From: Salvelinus alpinus
Taxonomy: Eukaryota; Chordata; Actinopteri; Salmoniformes; Salmonidae
Assembly (NCBI RefSeq): GCF_045679555.1
Contig: NC_092089.1
Location: 7,037,147-7,101,146 of the forward strand
Direction of reading: 5' to 3'
DNA: 64,000 nt
Shown: positions 1 to 12,762 of the stretch, one piece after another
Layout: every line of letters starts with the position of its first letter
Numbering within the stretch: the first letter of the stretch is position 1
The notes under the pieces: model-generated
Told to the model about the DNA's origin: nothing
Database searches by the model: none
The model's input: only the letters and a program-made list of their open reading frames with translations
Made by a program: the position numbers and the translations under genes

Positions 1-3000
1 CGTATGGCTCTAATCTGATAGTGGTAGTGGGGTGGTAGATGTCTAGTCTCCTTTATAACTCTAATCTGATAGTGGTAGTGGGGTGGTATATGTCTAGTCT
101 CCTTTATGACTCTAATCTGATAGTGGTAGTGGAGTGGTAGATGTCTAGTCTCCCTTATGGCTCTAATCTGATAGTGGTAGTTTGGTGGCAGATGTCTAGT
201 CTCCCTTATGGCTCTATTCTGATTGTGGGGTGGTAGATGTCTAGTCTCCTTTATGACTCTAATCTGATAGTGGTAGTGGGATGGCAGATGTCTAGTCTCC
301 CTTATGGCTCTATTCTGATTGTGGGGTGGTAGATGTCTAGTCTCCCTTATGGCTCTATTCTGATTGTGGGGTGGTAGATGTCTAGTCTCCTTTATGACTC
401 TAATCTGATAGTGGTAGTGGGGTGGTAGATATCTAGTCTCCCTTATGGCTCTAATCTGATAGTGGTAGTTTGGTGGCAGATGTCTAGTCTCCCTTATGGC
501 TCTATTCTGATTGTGGGGTGGTAGATGTCTAGTCTCCTTTATGACTCTAATCTGATAGTGGTAGTGGGTTGGCAGATGTCTAGTCTCCCTTATGGCTCTA
601 TTCTGATTGTGGGGTGGTAGATGTCTAGTCTCCCTTATGGCTCTATTCTGGTTGTGGGGTGGTAGATGTCTAGTCTCCTTTATGACTCTAATCTGATAGT
701 GGTAGTGGGGTGGTAGATGTCTAGTCTCCTTTATGACTCTAATCTGATAGTGGTAGTGGGGTGGTAGATATCTAGTCTTCCTTATGGCTCTAATCTGATA
801 GTGGTAGTGGGGTGGTAGATGTCTAGTCTCCCTTATGGCTCTATTCTGATTGTGGGGTGGTAGATGTCTAGTCTCCCTTATGGCTCTATTCTGATTGTGG
901 GGTGGTAGATGTCTAGTCTCCTTTATGACTCTAATCTGATAGTGGTAGTGGGGTGGTAGATGTTTAGTCTCCTTTATGACTCTAATCTGATAGTGGTAGT
1001 GGGGTGGTAGATGTCTAGTCTCCTTTATGACTCTAATCTGATAGTGGTAGTGGGGTGGTAGATATCTAGTCTTCCTTATGGCTCTAATCTGATAGTGGTA
1101 GTGGGGTGGTAGATGTCTAGTCTCCCTTATGGCTCTATTCTGATTGTGGGGTGGTAGATGTCTAGTCTCCCTTATGGCTCTATTCTGATTGTGGGGTGGT
1201 AGATGTCTAGTCTCCTTTATGACTCTAATCTGATAGTGGTAGTGGGGTGGTAGATGTCTAGTCTCCTTTATGACTCTAATCTGATAGTGGTAGTGGGGTG
1301 GTAGATGTCTAGTCTCCTTTATGACTCTAATCTGATAGTGGTAGTGGGTTGGCAGATGTCTAGTCTCCCTTATGGTTCTATTCTGATTGTGGGGTGGTAG
1401 ATGTCTAGTCTCCCTTATGGCTCTATTCTGGTTGTGGGGTGGTAGATGTCAAGTCTCCTTTATGACTCTAATCTGATAGTGGTGGTGGGGTGGTAGATGT
1501 CTAGTCTCCTTTATGACTCTAATCTGATAGTGGTAGTGGGGTGGTAGATATCTAGTCTTCCTTGTGGCTCTAATCTGATAGTGGTAGTGGGGTGGTAGAT
1601 GTCTAGTCTCCCTTATGGCTCTATTCTGATTGTGGGGTGGTAGATGTCTAGTCTCCTTTATGACTCTAATCTGATAGTGGTAGTGGGTTGGCAGATGTCT
1701 AGTCTCCCTTATGGCTCTATTCTGATTGTGGGGTGGTAGATGTCTAGTCTCCCTTATGGCTCTATTCTGGTTGTGGGGTGGTAGATGTCTAGTCTCCTTT
1801 ATGACTCTAATCTGATAGTGGTAGTGGGGTGGTAGATGTCTAGTCTCCTTTATGACTCTAATCTGATAGTGGTAGTGGGGTGGTAGATGTCTAGTCTTCC
1901 TTATGGCTCTAATCTGATAGTGGTAGTGGGGTGGTAGATGTCTAGTCTCCCTTCTGGCTCTATTCTGATTGTGGGGTGGTAGATGTCTAGTCTCCCTTAT
2001 GGCTCTATTCTGATTGTGGGGTGGTAGATGTCTAGTCTCCCTTATGGCTCTAATCTGATAGTGGTAGTGGAGTGGTAGATGTCTAGTCTCCCTTGTGGCT
2101 CTAATCTGATAGTGGAAGTGGGGTGGTAGATGTCTAGTCTCCCTTGTGGCTCTAATCTGAAAGTGGTTTTGTGGTGGCTGATGTCTAGTCTCCTTTATGG
2201 CTCTAATCTGATAGTGGTAGATGTGGTTGATGTCTAGTCTCCTTTATGGCTCTAATCTGATAGTGGTCGATGTCTAGTCTCCTTTATGGCTCTAATCTGA
2301 TAGTTGTATTGGGCTGGTAGATGTCTAGTCTCCCTTATGGCTCTAATCTGATAGTGGTAGATGTCTAGTCTCCCTTATGGCTCTAATCTGATAGTGGTAG
2401 TGGGGTGGTTGATGTCTAGTCTCCTTTATGACTCTACTCTGATAGTGGTAGTGGAGTGGTAGATGTCTACTGTCCTTTATTGCTCTAGTCTGATAGTGGT
2501 AGTGGGGTGGTAGATGTCTAGTCTCATTTATGGCTCTAATCTGATAGTGGTAGTGGGGTGGCAGATGTGTATTCTCCCTTATGGCTCTATTCTGATTGTG
2601 GGGTGGTAGATGTGTAGTCTCCTTTATGGCTCTAATCTGATAGTGGTAGTGGGGTGGTAGATGTCTAGTCTCCTTTATGGTTCTAATCTGATTGTGGTAG
2701 TGGGGTGGTAGATATCTAGTGTCCTTTATTGCTCTAATCTGATAGTGGTAGATATCTAGTCTCCCTTATGGCTCTAATCTGATAGTGGTAGTGGGCTGGT
2801 AGATTTCTAGTCTCCATTATGGCTCTAATCTTATAGTGGTAGTGAGGTGGTCGATGTCTAGTCTCCCTTGTGGCTCTAATCTGATAGTGGTAGTGGGGTG
2901 GTAGATGTCTAGTCTCCTTTATGGTTCTAGTCTGATAGTGGTAGTGGGGTGGTAGATGTCTAGTCTCCTTTATAACTCTAATCTGATAGTGGTAGTGGGG

Positions 3001-6000
3001 TGGTAGATGTCTAGTCTCCCTTATTGCTCTAATCTGATAGTGGTAGTGGAGTGGTAGATGTCTAGTCTCCCTAATGGCTCTAATCTGATAGTGGTAGTGG
3101 AGTGGTAGATATCTAGTCTCCCTTATGGCTCTAATCTGATAGTGGTAGTGGGGTGGTAGATATCTAGTCTTCCTTATGGCTCTAATCTGATAGTGGTAGT
3201 GGGGTGGTAGATGTCTAGTCTCCCTTATGGCTCTATTCTGATTGTGGGGTGGTAGATGTCTAGTCTCCCTTATGGCTCTATTCTGATTGTGGGGTGGTAG
3301 ATGTCTAGTCTCCTTTATGACTCTAATCTGATAGTGGTAGTGGGGTGGTAGATGTCTAGTCTTCCTTATGGCTCTAATCTGATAGTGGTAGTGGGGTGGT
3401 AGATGTTTAGTCTCCTTTATGACTCTAATCTGATAGTGGTAGTGGGGTGGTAGATGTCTAGTCTCCTTTATGACTCTAATCTGATAGTGGTAGTGGGGTG
3501 GTAGATATCTAGTCTTCCTTATGGCTCTAATCTGATAGTGGTAGTGGGGTGGTAGATGTCTAGTCTCCCTTATGGCTCTATTCTGATTGTGGGGTGGTAG
3601 ATGTCTAGTCTCCTTTATGACTCTAATCTGATAGTGGTAGTGGGGTGGTAGATGTCTAGTCTCCTTTATGACTCTAATCTGATAGTGGTAGTGGGGTGGT
3701 AGATGTCTAGTCTCCTTTAAGACTCTAATCTGATAGTGGTAGTGGGTTGGCAGATGTCTAGTCTCCCTTATGGTTCTATTCTGATTGTGGGGTGGTAGAT
3801 GTCTAGTCTCCCTTATGGCTCTATTCTGGTTGTGGGGTGGTAGATGTCAAGTCTCCTTTATGACTCTAATCTGATAGTGGTAGTGGGGTGGTAGATGTCT
3901 AGTCTCCTTTATGACTCTAATCTGATAGTGGTAGTGGGGTGGTAGATATCTAGTCTTCCTTGTGGCTCTAATCTGATAGTGGTAGTGGGGTGGTAGATGT
4001 CTAGTCTCCCTTATGGCTCTATTCTGATTGTGGGGTGGTAGATGTCTAGTCTCCTTTATGACTCTAATCTGATAGTGGTAGTGGGTTGGCAGATGTCTAG
4101 TCTCCCTTATGGCTCTATTCTGATTGTGGGGTGGTAGATGTCTAGTCTCCCTTGTGGCTCTATTCTGGTTGTGGGGTGGTAGATGTCTAGTCTCCTTTAT
4201 GACTCTAATCTGATAGTGGTAGTGGGGTGGTAGATGTCTAGTCTCCTTTATGACTCTAATCTGATAGTGGTAGTGGGGTGGTAGATATCTAATCTTCCTT
4301 ATGGCTCTAATCTGATAGTGGTAGTGGGGTGGTAGATGTCTAGTCTCCCTTCTGGCTCTATTCTGATTGTGGGGTGGTAGATGTCTAGTCTCCCTTATGG
4401 CTCTATTCTGATTGTGGGGTGGTAGATGTCTAGTCTCCTTTATGACTCTAATCTGATAGTGGTAGTGGGGTGGTAGATGTCTAATCTCCTTTATGACTCT
4501 AATCTGATAGTGGTAGTGGGGTGGTAGATGTCTAGTCTCCTTTATGACTCTAATCTGATAGTGGTAGTGGGTTGGCAGATGTCTAGTCTCCCTTATGGCT
4601 CTATTCTGATTGTGGGGTGGTAGATGTCTAGTCTCCCTTATGGCTCTAATCTGATAGTGGTAGTGGAGTGGTAGATGTCTAGTCTCCCTTGTGGCTCTAA
4701 TCTGATAGTGGAAGTGGGGTGGTAGATGTCTAGTCTCCCTTGTGGCTCTAATCTGAAAGTGGTTTTGTGGTGGCTGATGTCTAGTCTCCTTTATGGCTCT
4801 AATCTGATAGTGGTAGATGTGGTTGATGTCTAGTCTCCTTTATGGCTCTAATCTGATAGTGGTCGATGTCTAGTCTCCTTTATGGCTCTAATCTGATAGT
4901 TGTATTGGGCTGGTAGATGTCTAGTCTCCCTTATGGCTCTAATCTGATAGTGGTAGATGTCTAGTCTCCCTTATGGCTCTAATCTGATAGTGGTAGTGGG
5001 GTGGTTGATGTCTAGTCTCCTTTATGACTCTACTCTGATAGTGGTAGTGGAGTGGTAGATGTCTACTGTCCTTTATTGCTCTAGTCTGATAGTGGTAGTG
5101 GGGTGGTAGATGTCTAGTCTCATTTATGGCTCTAATCTGATAGTGGTAGTGGGGTGGCAGATGTGTATTCTCCCTTATGGCTCTATTCTGATTGTGGGGT
5201 GGTAGATGTCTAGTCTCCTTTATGGCTCTAATCTGATAGTGGTAGTGGGGTGGTAGATGTCTAGTCTCCTTTATGGCTCTAATCTGATTGTGGTAGTGGG
5301 GTGGTAGATATCTAGTGTCCTTTATTGCTCTAATCTGATAGTGGTAGATATCTAGTCTCCCTTATGGCTCTAATCTGATAGTGGTAGTGGGCTGGTAGAT
5401 TTCTAGTCTCCATTATGGCTCTAATCTTATAGTGGTAGTGAGGTGGTCGATGTCTAGTCTCCCTTGTGGCTCTAATCTGATAGTGGTAGTGGGGTGGTAG
5501 ATGTCTAGTCTCCTTTATGGTTCTAGTCTGATAGTGGTAGTGGGGTGGTAGATGTCTAGTCTCCTTTATAACTCTAATCTGATAGTGGTAGTGGGGTGGT
5601 AGATGTCTAGTCTCCCTTATTGCTCTAATCTGATAGTGGTAGTGGAGTGGTAGATGTCTAGTCTCCCTAATGGCTCTAATCTGATAGTGGTAGTGGAGTG
5701 GTAGATGTCTAGTCTCCCTAATGGCTCTAATCTGATAGTGGTAGTGGGGTGGTAGATGTCTAGTCTCCTTTATGGTTCTAGTCTGATTGTGGTAGTGGGG
5801 TGGTCGATGTCTAGTCTCCCTTATGGCTCTAATCTGATAGTTGTAGTCGGCTGGTAGATGTCTAGTCCCTAACTGGCTCTAATCTGATAGTGGTAGTGGG
5901 GTCGTAGATATAGAGTGTCCCTTATGGCTCTAATCTGATAGTGGTAGTGGGGTGGTAGATGTCTAGTCTCCTTTATGGCTCTATTCTGATAGTGGTAGAT

Positions 6001-7280
6001 GTCTAGTCTCCTTAATGACTCTAATCTGATAGTTGTAGTGGGGTGGTAGATGTCTAGTCTCCCTGATGGCTGTAATCTGATAGTGGTAGTGGGGTGGTAG
6101 ATGTCTAGTCTCCCTTACTGCTCTAATGTGATGGTGGTGTGGGAGATGTCTAGTCTCCATTATTACTCTACTCTGATAGTGGTAGTGGGGTGGTATATGT
6201 CTAGTCTCCCTTATGGCTGTAATCTGATAGAGAGATGGTTGATGTCTAGTCTCCCTTATGGCTCTAATTTGATTGTTGTAGTTGGGTGGTAGATGTCTAG
6301 TCTCTTTTTTGTCTCTAATCTGATAGTGTTAGATGTCTAGTCTCCTTAATGACTCTAATCTGATAGTGGTAGTGGGGTGGTATATGTCTAGTCTCCTTTA
6401 TGACTCTAATCTGATAGTGGTAGTGGAGTGGTAGATGTCTAGTCTCCCTTATGGCTCTAATCTGATAGTGGTAGTTTGGTGGCAGATGTCTAGTCTCCCT
6501 TATGGCTCTATTCTGATTGTGGGGTGGTAGATGTCTAGTCTCCTTTATGATTCTAATCTGATAGTGGTAGTGGGATGGCAGATGTCTAGTCTCCCTTATG
6601 GCTCTATTCTGATTGTGGGGTGGTAGATGTCTAGTCTCCCTTATGGGTCTATTCTGGTTGTGGGGTGGTAGATGTCTAGTCTCCTTTATGACTCTAATCT
6701 GATAGTGGTAGTGGCGTGGTAGATATCTAGTCTTCCTTGTGGCTCTAATCTGATAGTGGTAGTGGGGTGGTAGATGTCTAGTCTCCCTTATGGCTCTATT
6801 CTGATTGTGGGGTGGTAGATGTCTAGTCTCCCTTATGGCTCTATTCTGATTGTGGGGTGGTAGATGTCTAGTCTCCTTTATGACTCTAATCTGATAGTGG
6901 TAGTGGGGTGGTAGATGTCTAGTCTCCTTTATGACTCTAATCTGATAGTGGTAGTGGGGTGGTAGATGTCTAGTCTCCTTTATGACTCTAATCTGATAGT
7001 GGTAGTGGGGTGGTAGATGTCTAGTGTCCTTTATTGCTCTAATCTGATAGTGGTAGATGTCTAGTCTCCCTTTCAGCTCTAATCTGATAGTGGTAGTGGG
7101 GTGGTAGATGTCTAGTGTCCTTTATTGCTCTAATCTGATAGTGGTAGATGTCTAGTCTCCCTTTCAGCTCTAATCTGATAGTGGTAGTGGGGTGGTAGAT
7201 GTCTAGTCTCCTTTATGGCCCTAATCTGATAGTGGGGTTGTAGATGTCTTGTCTCCCTTATTGCTCTAATCTGATAGTGA
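1..7280. repeat. 51/45/40-bp minisatellite with higher-order structure
   Basis: A continuous array begins outside the window. The main unit is 51 bp (starts GATGTCTAGTCTCC, ends GTGGTAGTGGGGTGGTA). A 45-bp class has TTCTGATTGTGGGG in its second half, and a 40-bp class lacks GTGGGGTGGTA. Blocks of mixed units are themselves duplicated: 2041-3110 recurs at 4637-5706 with a constant offset of 2596 bp. No gene is visible inside it. Confidence 0.97.
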
Positions 7281-7502
<222 letters not shown>

Positions 7503-7564
7503 GTCAGCTCTGTCAGTAGCAGATTCAATTTAGAATGGATTTTTTTTGTTTTTGTTAATGCATT

Positions 7565-8061
7565 ATAGGGTTAAGACCTCATCCCTAACAGATAGGGTTA
7601 AGACCTCATCCCTAACACATAGGGTTAAGACCTCATCCCTAACACATAGGGTTAAGACCTCATCCCTAACACATAGGGTTAAGACCTCATCCCTAACACA
7701 TAGGGTTAAGACCTCATCCCTAACACATAGGGTTAAGACCTCATCCCTAACACATAGGGTTAAGACCTCATCCCTAACACATAGGGTTAAGACCTCATCC
7801 CTAACACATAGGGTTAAGACCTCATCTCTAACACATAGGGTTAAGACCTCATCCCTAACACATAGGGTTAAGACCTCATCCCTAACACATAGGGTTAAGA
7901 CCTCATCCCTAACACATAAGGTTAAGACCTCATCCCTAACACATAGGGTTAAGACCTCATCCCTAACACATAGGGTTAAGACCTCATCCCTAACACATAG
8001 GGTTAAGACCTCATCCCTAACACATAGGGTTAAGACCTCATCCCTAACAGGTAGGGTTAAG
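7565..8061. repeat. 27-bp minisatellite, about 18 copies
   Basis: The unit contains AGGGTTAAGACCTCATCC followed by CTAACACAT. Units are almost identical, with single changes at 7826 and 7919. The unit holds GGGTTA and CCCTAA words but is not a telomeric repeat. Confidence 0.97.
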
Positions 8062-8410
8062 ATTTATTGGAATGGCCTCTTGTTTTGAGCAGTGTTTATA
8101 TTCCCCCACTGTTTAGAGGAGCCGTAGCCTATAGCACTTCTCCATCCTGCTAACCAGTCACAGTCACTTGAGCAGTTAATTAGCTAGCTGTGGCAGGAGT
8201 GCCAAAAATTATATTTAATTAAAGTACATTCACCGAACTTTCCCCACTTGAACAATTAATGGGGCGTTACAAGTCATTTTAATATTTTTTACTTTTTGTC
8301 TCTGTCCAGAAAGGATATTTTCCTGCTAATTCATTTAATGGGACTTTAAGTCCACCACACTCATTATGTTCTGAAGCAGGACATTGTTCCCACGCCTCAA
8401 TCAATAAGGC
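8062..8410. other. AT-rich single-copy stretch
   Basis: No gene is seen. The stretch has several homeodomain-like TAATTA/TTAATTAA words (near 8175-8225) and no tandem structure. It is one of the few non-repetitive segments upstream of the id4-like gene, so it could hold a conserved non-coding element. That is unproven. Confidence 0.4.
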
Positions 8411-8491
8411 GTCATCCCAAATGGCACCCTATTCCCTACATATAGTGTGCACTCCATTTAACTAGAGCATCGGGTGCTATTTAGGACTCAG
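8411..8491. repeat. Short semi-palindromic interspersed repeat (salmonid type)
   Basis: The left arm CCCAAATGGCACCCTATTCC is an imperfect inverted match to the right arm GGGTGCTATTTAGGAC, around a core with TATAGTG and CACTCC. This is the familiar salmonid short repeat beginning with AAATGGCACCCTATTCC. The family assignment is from memory. Confidence 0.6.
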
Positions 8492-8504
8492 TTAATGTCT
8501 TTAC

Positions 8505-8669
8505 CACAGGAGGTTGGTGGCACCTTAATTGGGGAGGACGGGCTCGTGGTAACGGCTGTTAATGAGTGGAATGGTAGCAAACATGTTTTCAATGTGTTTG
8601 ACGCCATTTTTCCATTCACGTCGTTCCAGACATTATTATGAGCCATCCTCCCCTCAGCAGCCTCCTCTG
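8505..8669. mobile_element. MITE-like DNA transposon, right end continuous with the next array
   Basis: The left terminus CACAGGAGGTTGGTGGCACC is followed by AATTGGGGAGGACGGGCTCG. The right part (GTTCCAGACATTATTATGAG, then CATCCTCCCCTCAGCAGCC) is the imperfect inverted counterpart, ending near CCTCCTCTG. This is a common salmonid non-autonomous element; the family recognition is from memory. Its right end merges without a break into the 51-bp array downstream. Confidence 0.75.
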
Positions 8670-10198
8670 ATTGGTTCCAGCCATTATTATGAGCCGTCCT
8701 CCCCTCAGCAGCCTCCACTGATTGGTTCCAGCCATTATTATGAGCCTTCCTCCCCTCAGCAGCCTCCACTGATTGGTTCCAGCCATTATTATGAGCCTTC
8801 CTCCCCTCAGCAGCCTCCACTGATTGGTTCCAGCCATTATTATGAGCCGTCCTCCCCTCAGCAGCCTCCACTGATTGGTTCCAGCCATTATTATGAGCCT
8901 TCCTCCCCTCAGCAGCCTCCACTGATTGGTTCCAGCCATTATTATGAGCCGTCCTCCCCTCAGCAGCCTCCTCTGATTGGTTAAAGCCATTATTATGAGC
9001 CGTCCTCCCCTCAACAGCCTCCACTGATTGGTTCCAGCCATTATTATGAGCCGTCCTCCCCTCAGCAGCCTCCTCTGATTGGTTCCAGCCATTATTATGA
9101 GCCGTCCTCCCCTCAGCAGCCTCCTCTGATTGGTTCCAGCCATTATTATGAGCCGTCCTCCCCTCAGCAGCCTCCTCTGATTGGTTCCAGCCATTATTAT
9201 GAGCCGTCCTCCCCTCAGCAGCCTCCTCTGATTGGTTAAAGCCATTATTATGAGCCGTCCTCCCCTCAGCAGCCTCCTCTGATTGGTTCCAGCCATTATT
9301 ATGAGCCGTCCTCCCCTCAGCAGCCTCCTCTGATTGGTTAAAGCCATTATTATGAGCCGTCCTCCCCTCAGCAGCCTCCTCTGATTGGTTAAAGCCATTA
9401 TTATGAGCCGTCCTCCCCTCAGCAGCCTCCTCTGATTGGTTCCAGCCATTATTATGAGCTGTCCTCCCCTCAACAGCCTCCTCTGATTGGTTAAAGCCAT
9501 TATTATGAGCTGTCCTCCCCTCAGCAGCCTCCTCTGATTGGTTAAAGCCATTATTATGAGCCGTCCTCCCCTCAGCAGCCTCCTCTGATTGGTTCCAGCC
9601 ATTATTATGAGCCTTCCTCCCCTCAGCAGCCTCCTCTGATTGGTTCCAGCCATTATTATGAGCCGTCCTCCCCTCAACAGCCTCCACTGATTGGTTCCAG
9701 CCATTATTATGAGCCGTCCTCCCCTCAGCAGCCTCCACTGATTGGTTCCAGCCATTATTATGAGCCGTCCTCCCCTCAGCAGCCTCCTCTGATTGGTTCC
9801 AGCCATTATTATGAGCCGTCCTCCCCTCAGCAGCCTCCACTGATTGGTTCCAGCCATTATTATGAGCCGTCCTCCCCTCAGCAGCCTCCTCTGATTGGTT
9901 CCAGCCATTATTATGAGCCATCCTCCCCTCAGCAGCCTCCTCTGATTGGTTCCAGCCATTATTATGAGCCGTCCTCCCCTCAGCAGGCTCCACTGATTGG
10001 TTAAAGCCATTATTATGAGCCTTCCTCCCCTCAGCAGCCTCCACTGATTGGTTCCAGCCATTATTATGAGCCGTCCTCCCCTCAGCAGCCTCCTCTGATT
10101 GGTTCCAGCCATTATTATGAGCCGTCCTCCCCTCAGCAGCCTCCTCTGATTGGTTCCAGCCATTATTATGAGCTGTCCTCCCCTGAACAGCCCCCACT
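8623..10198. repeat. 51-bp minisatellite expanded from the MITE right end, about 31 copies
   Basis: Each unit consists of GATTGGTTCCAGCCATTATT followed by ATGAGCCGTCCTCCCCTCAG and CAGCCTCCTCT. That is the right terminus of the adjacent MITE plus a short GATTGGTT spacer. Unit variants (TTCC/TTAAAG, CTCCTCT/CTCCACT) are interspersed. Because 51 is a multiple of 3, long open frames run across it on both strands; I do not regard them as genes. Confidence 0.95.
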
Positions 10199-10204
10199 GG
10201 TCTT

Positions 10205-10607
10205 TACAATGCAGATTGTCTCTAGTATGTTGTCTCTAGGATGGTCTCTATAATGTATGTGGTCTCTAGGATGGTCTCCATAATGTGTGTGGTCTCTAGG
10301 ATGGTCTCCATAATGTATGTGTGGTCTCCATAGTGTATGTGGTCTCTAGGATGGTCTCCATAATGTGTGTTGTCTCTAGGATGGTATCTATAATGGGTGT
10401 GGTCTATAGGATGGTCTCCATAATGTATGTGGTCTATAGGATGGTCTCCATAATGTATGTGGTCTCTAGGATGGTCTCCATAATGTATGTGGTCTCTAGG
10501 ATGGTCTCCATAATGTCTGTTGTCTCTAGGATGGTCTCCATAATGTATGTGGTCTCTAGGATGGTCTCCATAGTGTATGTGGTCGCTAGGATGGTCTCCA
10601 TAATGAT
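10205..10607. repeat. 30-bp minisatellite, about 13 copies
   Basis: The unit contains GGTCTCTAGGATGGTCTCCA followed by TAATGTATGT. One short unit lies near 10320. Open frames on both strands are by-products of the 30-bp period. Confidence 0.95.
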
Positions 10608-10660
10608 ACAACCTGTATTTCCCTCTCTGTCTCCTCCTCCACTCTATAATTCTCTGGGAC

Positions 10661-11803
10661 AGTAAGTGTTGGGGTCTGATCCAGATCAGAGGATCCCCCA
10701 GTCAGACCCAGAGGTAGTAAGTGTTGGGGTCTGATCCAGATCAGAGGATCCCCCAGTCAGACCCAGAGGTAGTAAGTGTTGGGGTCTGATCCAGATCAGA
10801 GGATCCCCCAGTCAGACACAGAGGTAGTAAGTGTTGGGGTCTGAGCCAGATCAGAGGATCCCCCAGTCTGACACAGAGGTAGTAAGTGTTGGGGTCTGAG
10901 CCAGATCAGAGGATCCCCCAGTCTGACACAGAGGTAGTAAGTGTTGGGGTCTGAGCAGGATCAGAGGATCCCCCAGTCAGACACAGAGGTAGTAAGTGTT
11001 GGGGTCTGAGACAGATCAGAGGATCCCCCAGTCTGACACAGAGGTAGTAAGTGTTGGGGTCTGAGCCAGATCAGAGGATCCCCCAGTCTGACACAGAGGT
11101 AGTAAGTGTTGGGGTCTGAGACAGATCAGAGGATCCCCCAGTCTGACACAGAGGTAGTAAGTGTTGGGGTCTGAGACAGGTCAGAGGATCCCCCAGTCAG
11201 ACACAGAGGTAGTAAGTGTTGGGGTCTGAGACAGATCAGAGGATCCCCCAGTCTGACACAGAGGTAGTAAGTGTTGGGGTCTGATCCAGATCAGAGGATC
11301 CCCCAGTCTGACACAGAGGTAGTAAGTGTTGGGGTCTGAGACAGATCAGAGGATCCCCCAGTCAGACCCAGAGGTAGTAAGTGTTGGGGTCTGATCCAGA
11401 TCAGAGGATCCCCCAGTCTGACACAGAGGTAGTAAGTGTTGGGGTCTGATCCAGATCAGAGGATCCCCCAGTCTGACACAGAGGTAGTAAGTGTTGGGGT
11501 CTGAGACAGATCAGAGGATCCCCCAGTCTGACACAGAGGTAGTAAGTGTTGGGGTCTGATCCAGATCAGAGGATCCCCCAGTCAGACAGAGAGGTAGTAA
11601 GTGTTGGGGTCTGATCCAGATCAGAGGATCCCGCAGTCTGACACAGAGGTAGTAAGTGTTGGGGTCTGAGACAGATCAGAGGATCCCCCAGTCTGACACA
11701 GAGGTAGTAAGTGTTGGGGTCTGAGACAGATCAGAGGATCCCCCAGTCTGACACAGAGGTAGTAAGTGTTGGGGTCTGATCCAGATCAGAGGATCCTCAG
11801 TGT
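10661..11803. repeat. 55-bp minisatellite, about 21 copies
   Basis: The unit starts AGTAAGTGTTGGGGTCTGAT, continues CCAGATCAGAGGATCCCCCA and ends GTCAGACCCAGAGGT. TCTGATC-CA-GATCAGA within it is a perfect inverted repeat. Many units replace ATCC with AGAC or AGCC, which weakens the hairpin. Confidence 0.96.
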
Positions 11804-12010
11804 GTAAAGGACTAATTTACTCCAGGAAGGGGGTATCACAGTTCCCTAATCATCAAGGAACAACATTTGGCAGCATTCTACACAGTGAGCATTGATGAGA
11901 CTAATTTACTAAATATACCCTCCAGTCACATAATTATATGTAATTTTACCGGCATAATTAACTAATTTAATTACTATTCTTCAAGAGCATCAATTATTGA
12001 TATTACAGAG
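11804..12010. other. AT-rich single-copy stretch
   Basis: No gene is seen. It has several TAATTA/TTAATT words and no tandem structure between 11880 and 12005. It is a candidate conserved non-coding element, on base composition and isolation only. Confidence 0.35.
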
Positions 12011-12012
12011 CA

Positions 12013-12512
12013 TTCTGGCTCCTCTCCTAGCCTCTCCTCTCCTAGCCTCTCCTCTCCTAGCCTCTTCTCTCCTAGCCTCTCCTCTCCTAGCCTCTCCTCT
12101 CCTCTCCTAGCCTCTCCTCTCCTAGCCTCTTCTCTCCTAGCCTCTCCTCTTCTCTCCTAGCCTCTCCTTCTCTCCTAGCCTCTCCTCTCCTAGCCTCTCC
12201 TCTCCTCTACTTCTCTCCTCCTCCCCTCTCCCCTCTCCTCCTCCTCTCCTCTCCCTTCTGCTCCTCCTCTCCTCTCCTAGCCTCTCCTCTCCTAGCCTCT
12301 CCTCTCCTAGCCTCTCCTCTCCTAGCCTCTTCTCTCCTCTCCTCTACTTCTCTCCTCCTCTCCTCTCCTCTCCCCTCTCCTCCTCTCCTCTCCCCTCTGC
12401 TCCTCCTCTCCTCTCCCCTCTGCTCCTCCTCTCTCCTCTCCTAGCCCCTCTCCTCTCCTAGCCTCCCCTCTGCTCCTAGCCTCCCCTCTTCTCTCCTCTC
12501 CTCTCCTCCCTT
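12013..12512. repeat. Polypyrimidine CTCTCCTAGCCT tract
   Basis: Irregular iterations of CTCTCCTAGCCT and CTCCTCTCC run for about 500 bp, almost purely C and T on the + strand. It can be read as an Arg/Glu-rich open frame on the minus strand, which is a composition artefact. Confidence 0.95.
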
Positions 12513-12760
12513 CATGTGGGCTGCATGCTGACGACAGACACCACATGGCAGAGCACTAACAGCCTCTGGTTCCTAGAGTCCCTGGGATGGATAGATGGCA
12601 CTGCTGGCTCTGGACGGTGCCAACGGGGGCTGTGGGGGTGTCTGCTACCGCCGGTTAACACCTGGTCTGATTGATCTAGGCCTTGATGACAGACTCATGC
12701 CAGCCTGCGGAGGAATTTCAAAGGTGGACGTGTCTCATGTTCTTCTCAGACTCAAACAGC
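12513..12760. other. Single-copy spacer, no gene recognised
   Basis: Mixed-composition sequence between the CT tract and the 38-bp array. An open frame starting at 12595 enters the array. I recognise no domain and see no splice or promoter support for it. Confidence 0.3.
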
Positions 12761-12762
12761 CG

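Noticed and set aside
7565..8061. Interstitial telomeric repeat
   Set aside because: GGGTTA and CCCTAA words occur once per 27-bp unit but no TTAGGG tandem is present.
8488..10197. Apparent 569-residue repeat protein (HNNGWNQS units)
   Set aside because: It is the MITE-derived 51-bp array read through; a second frame is equally open.
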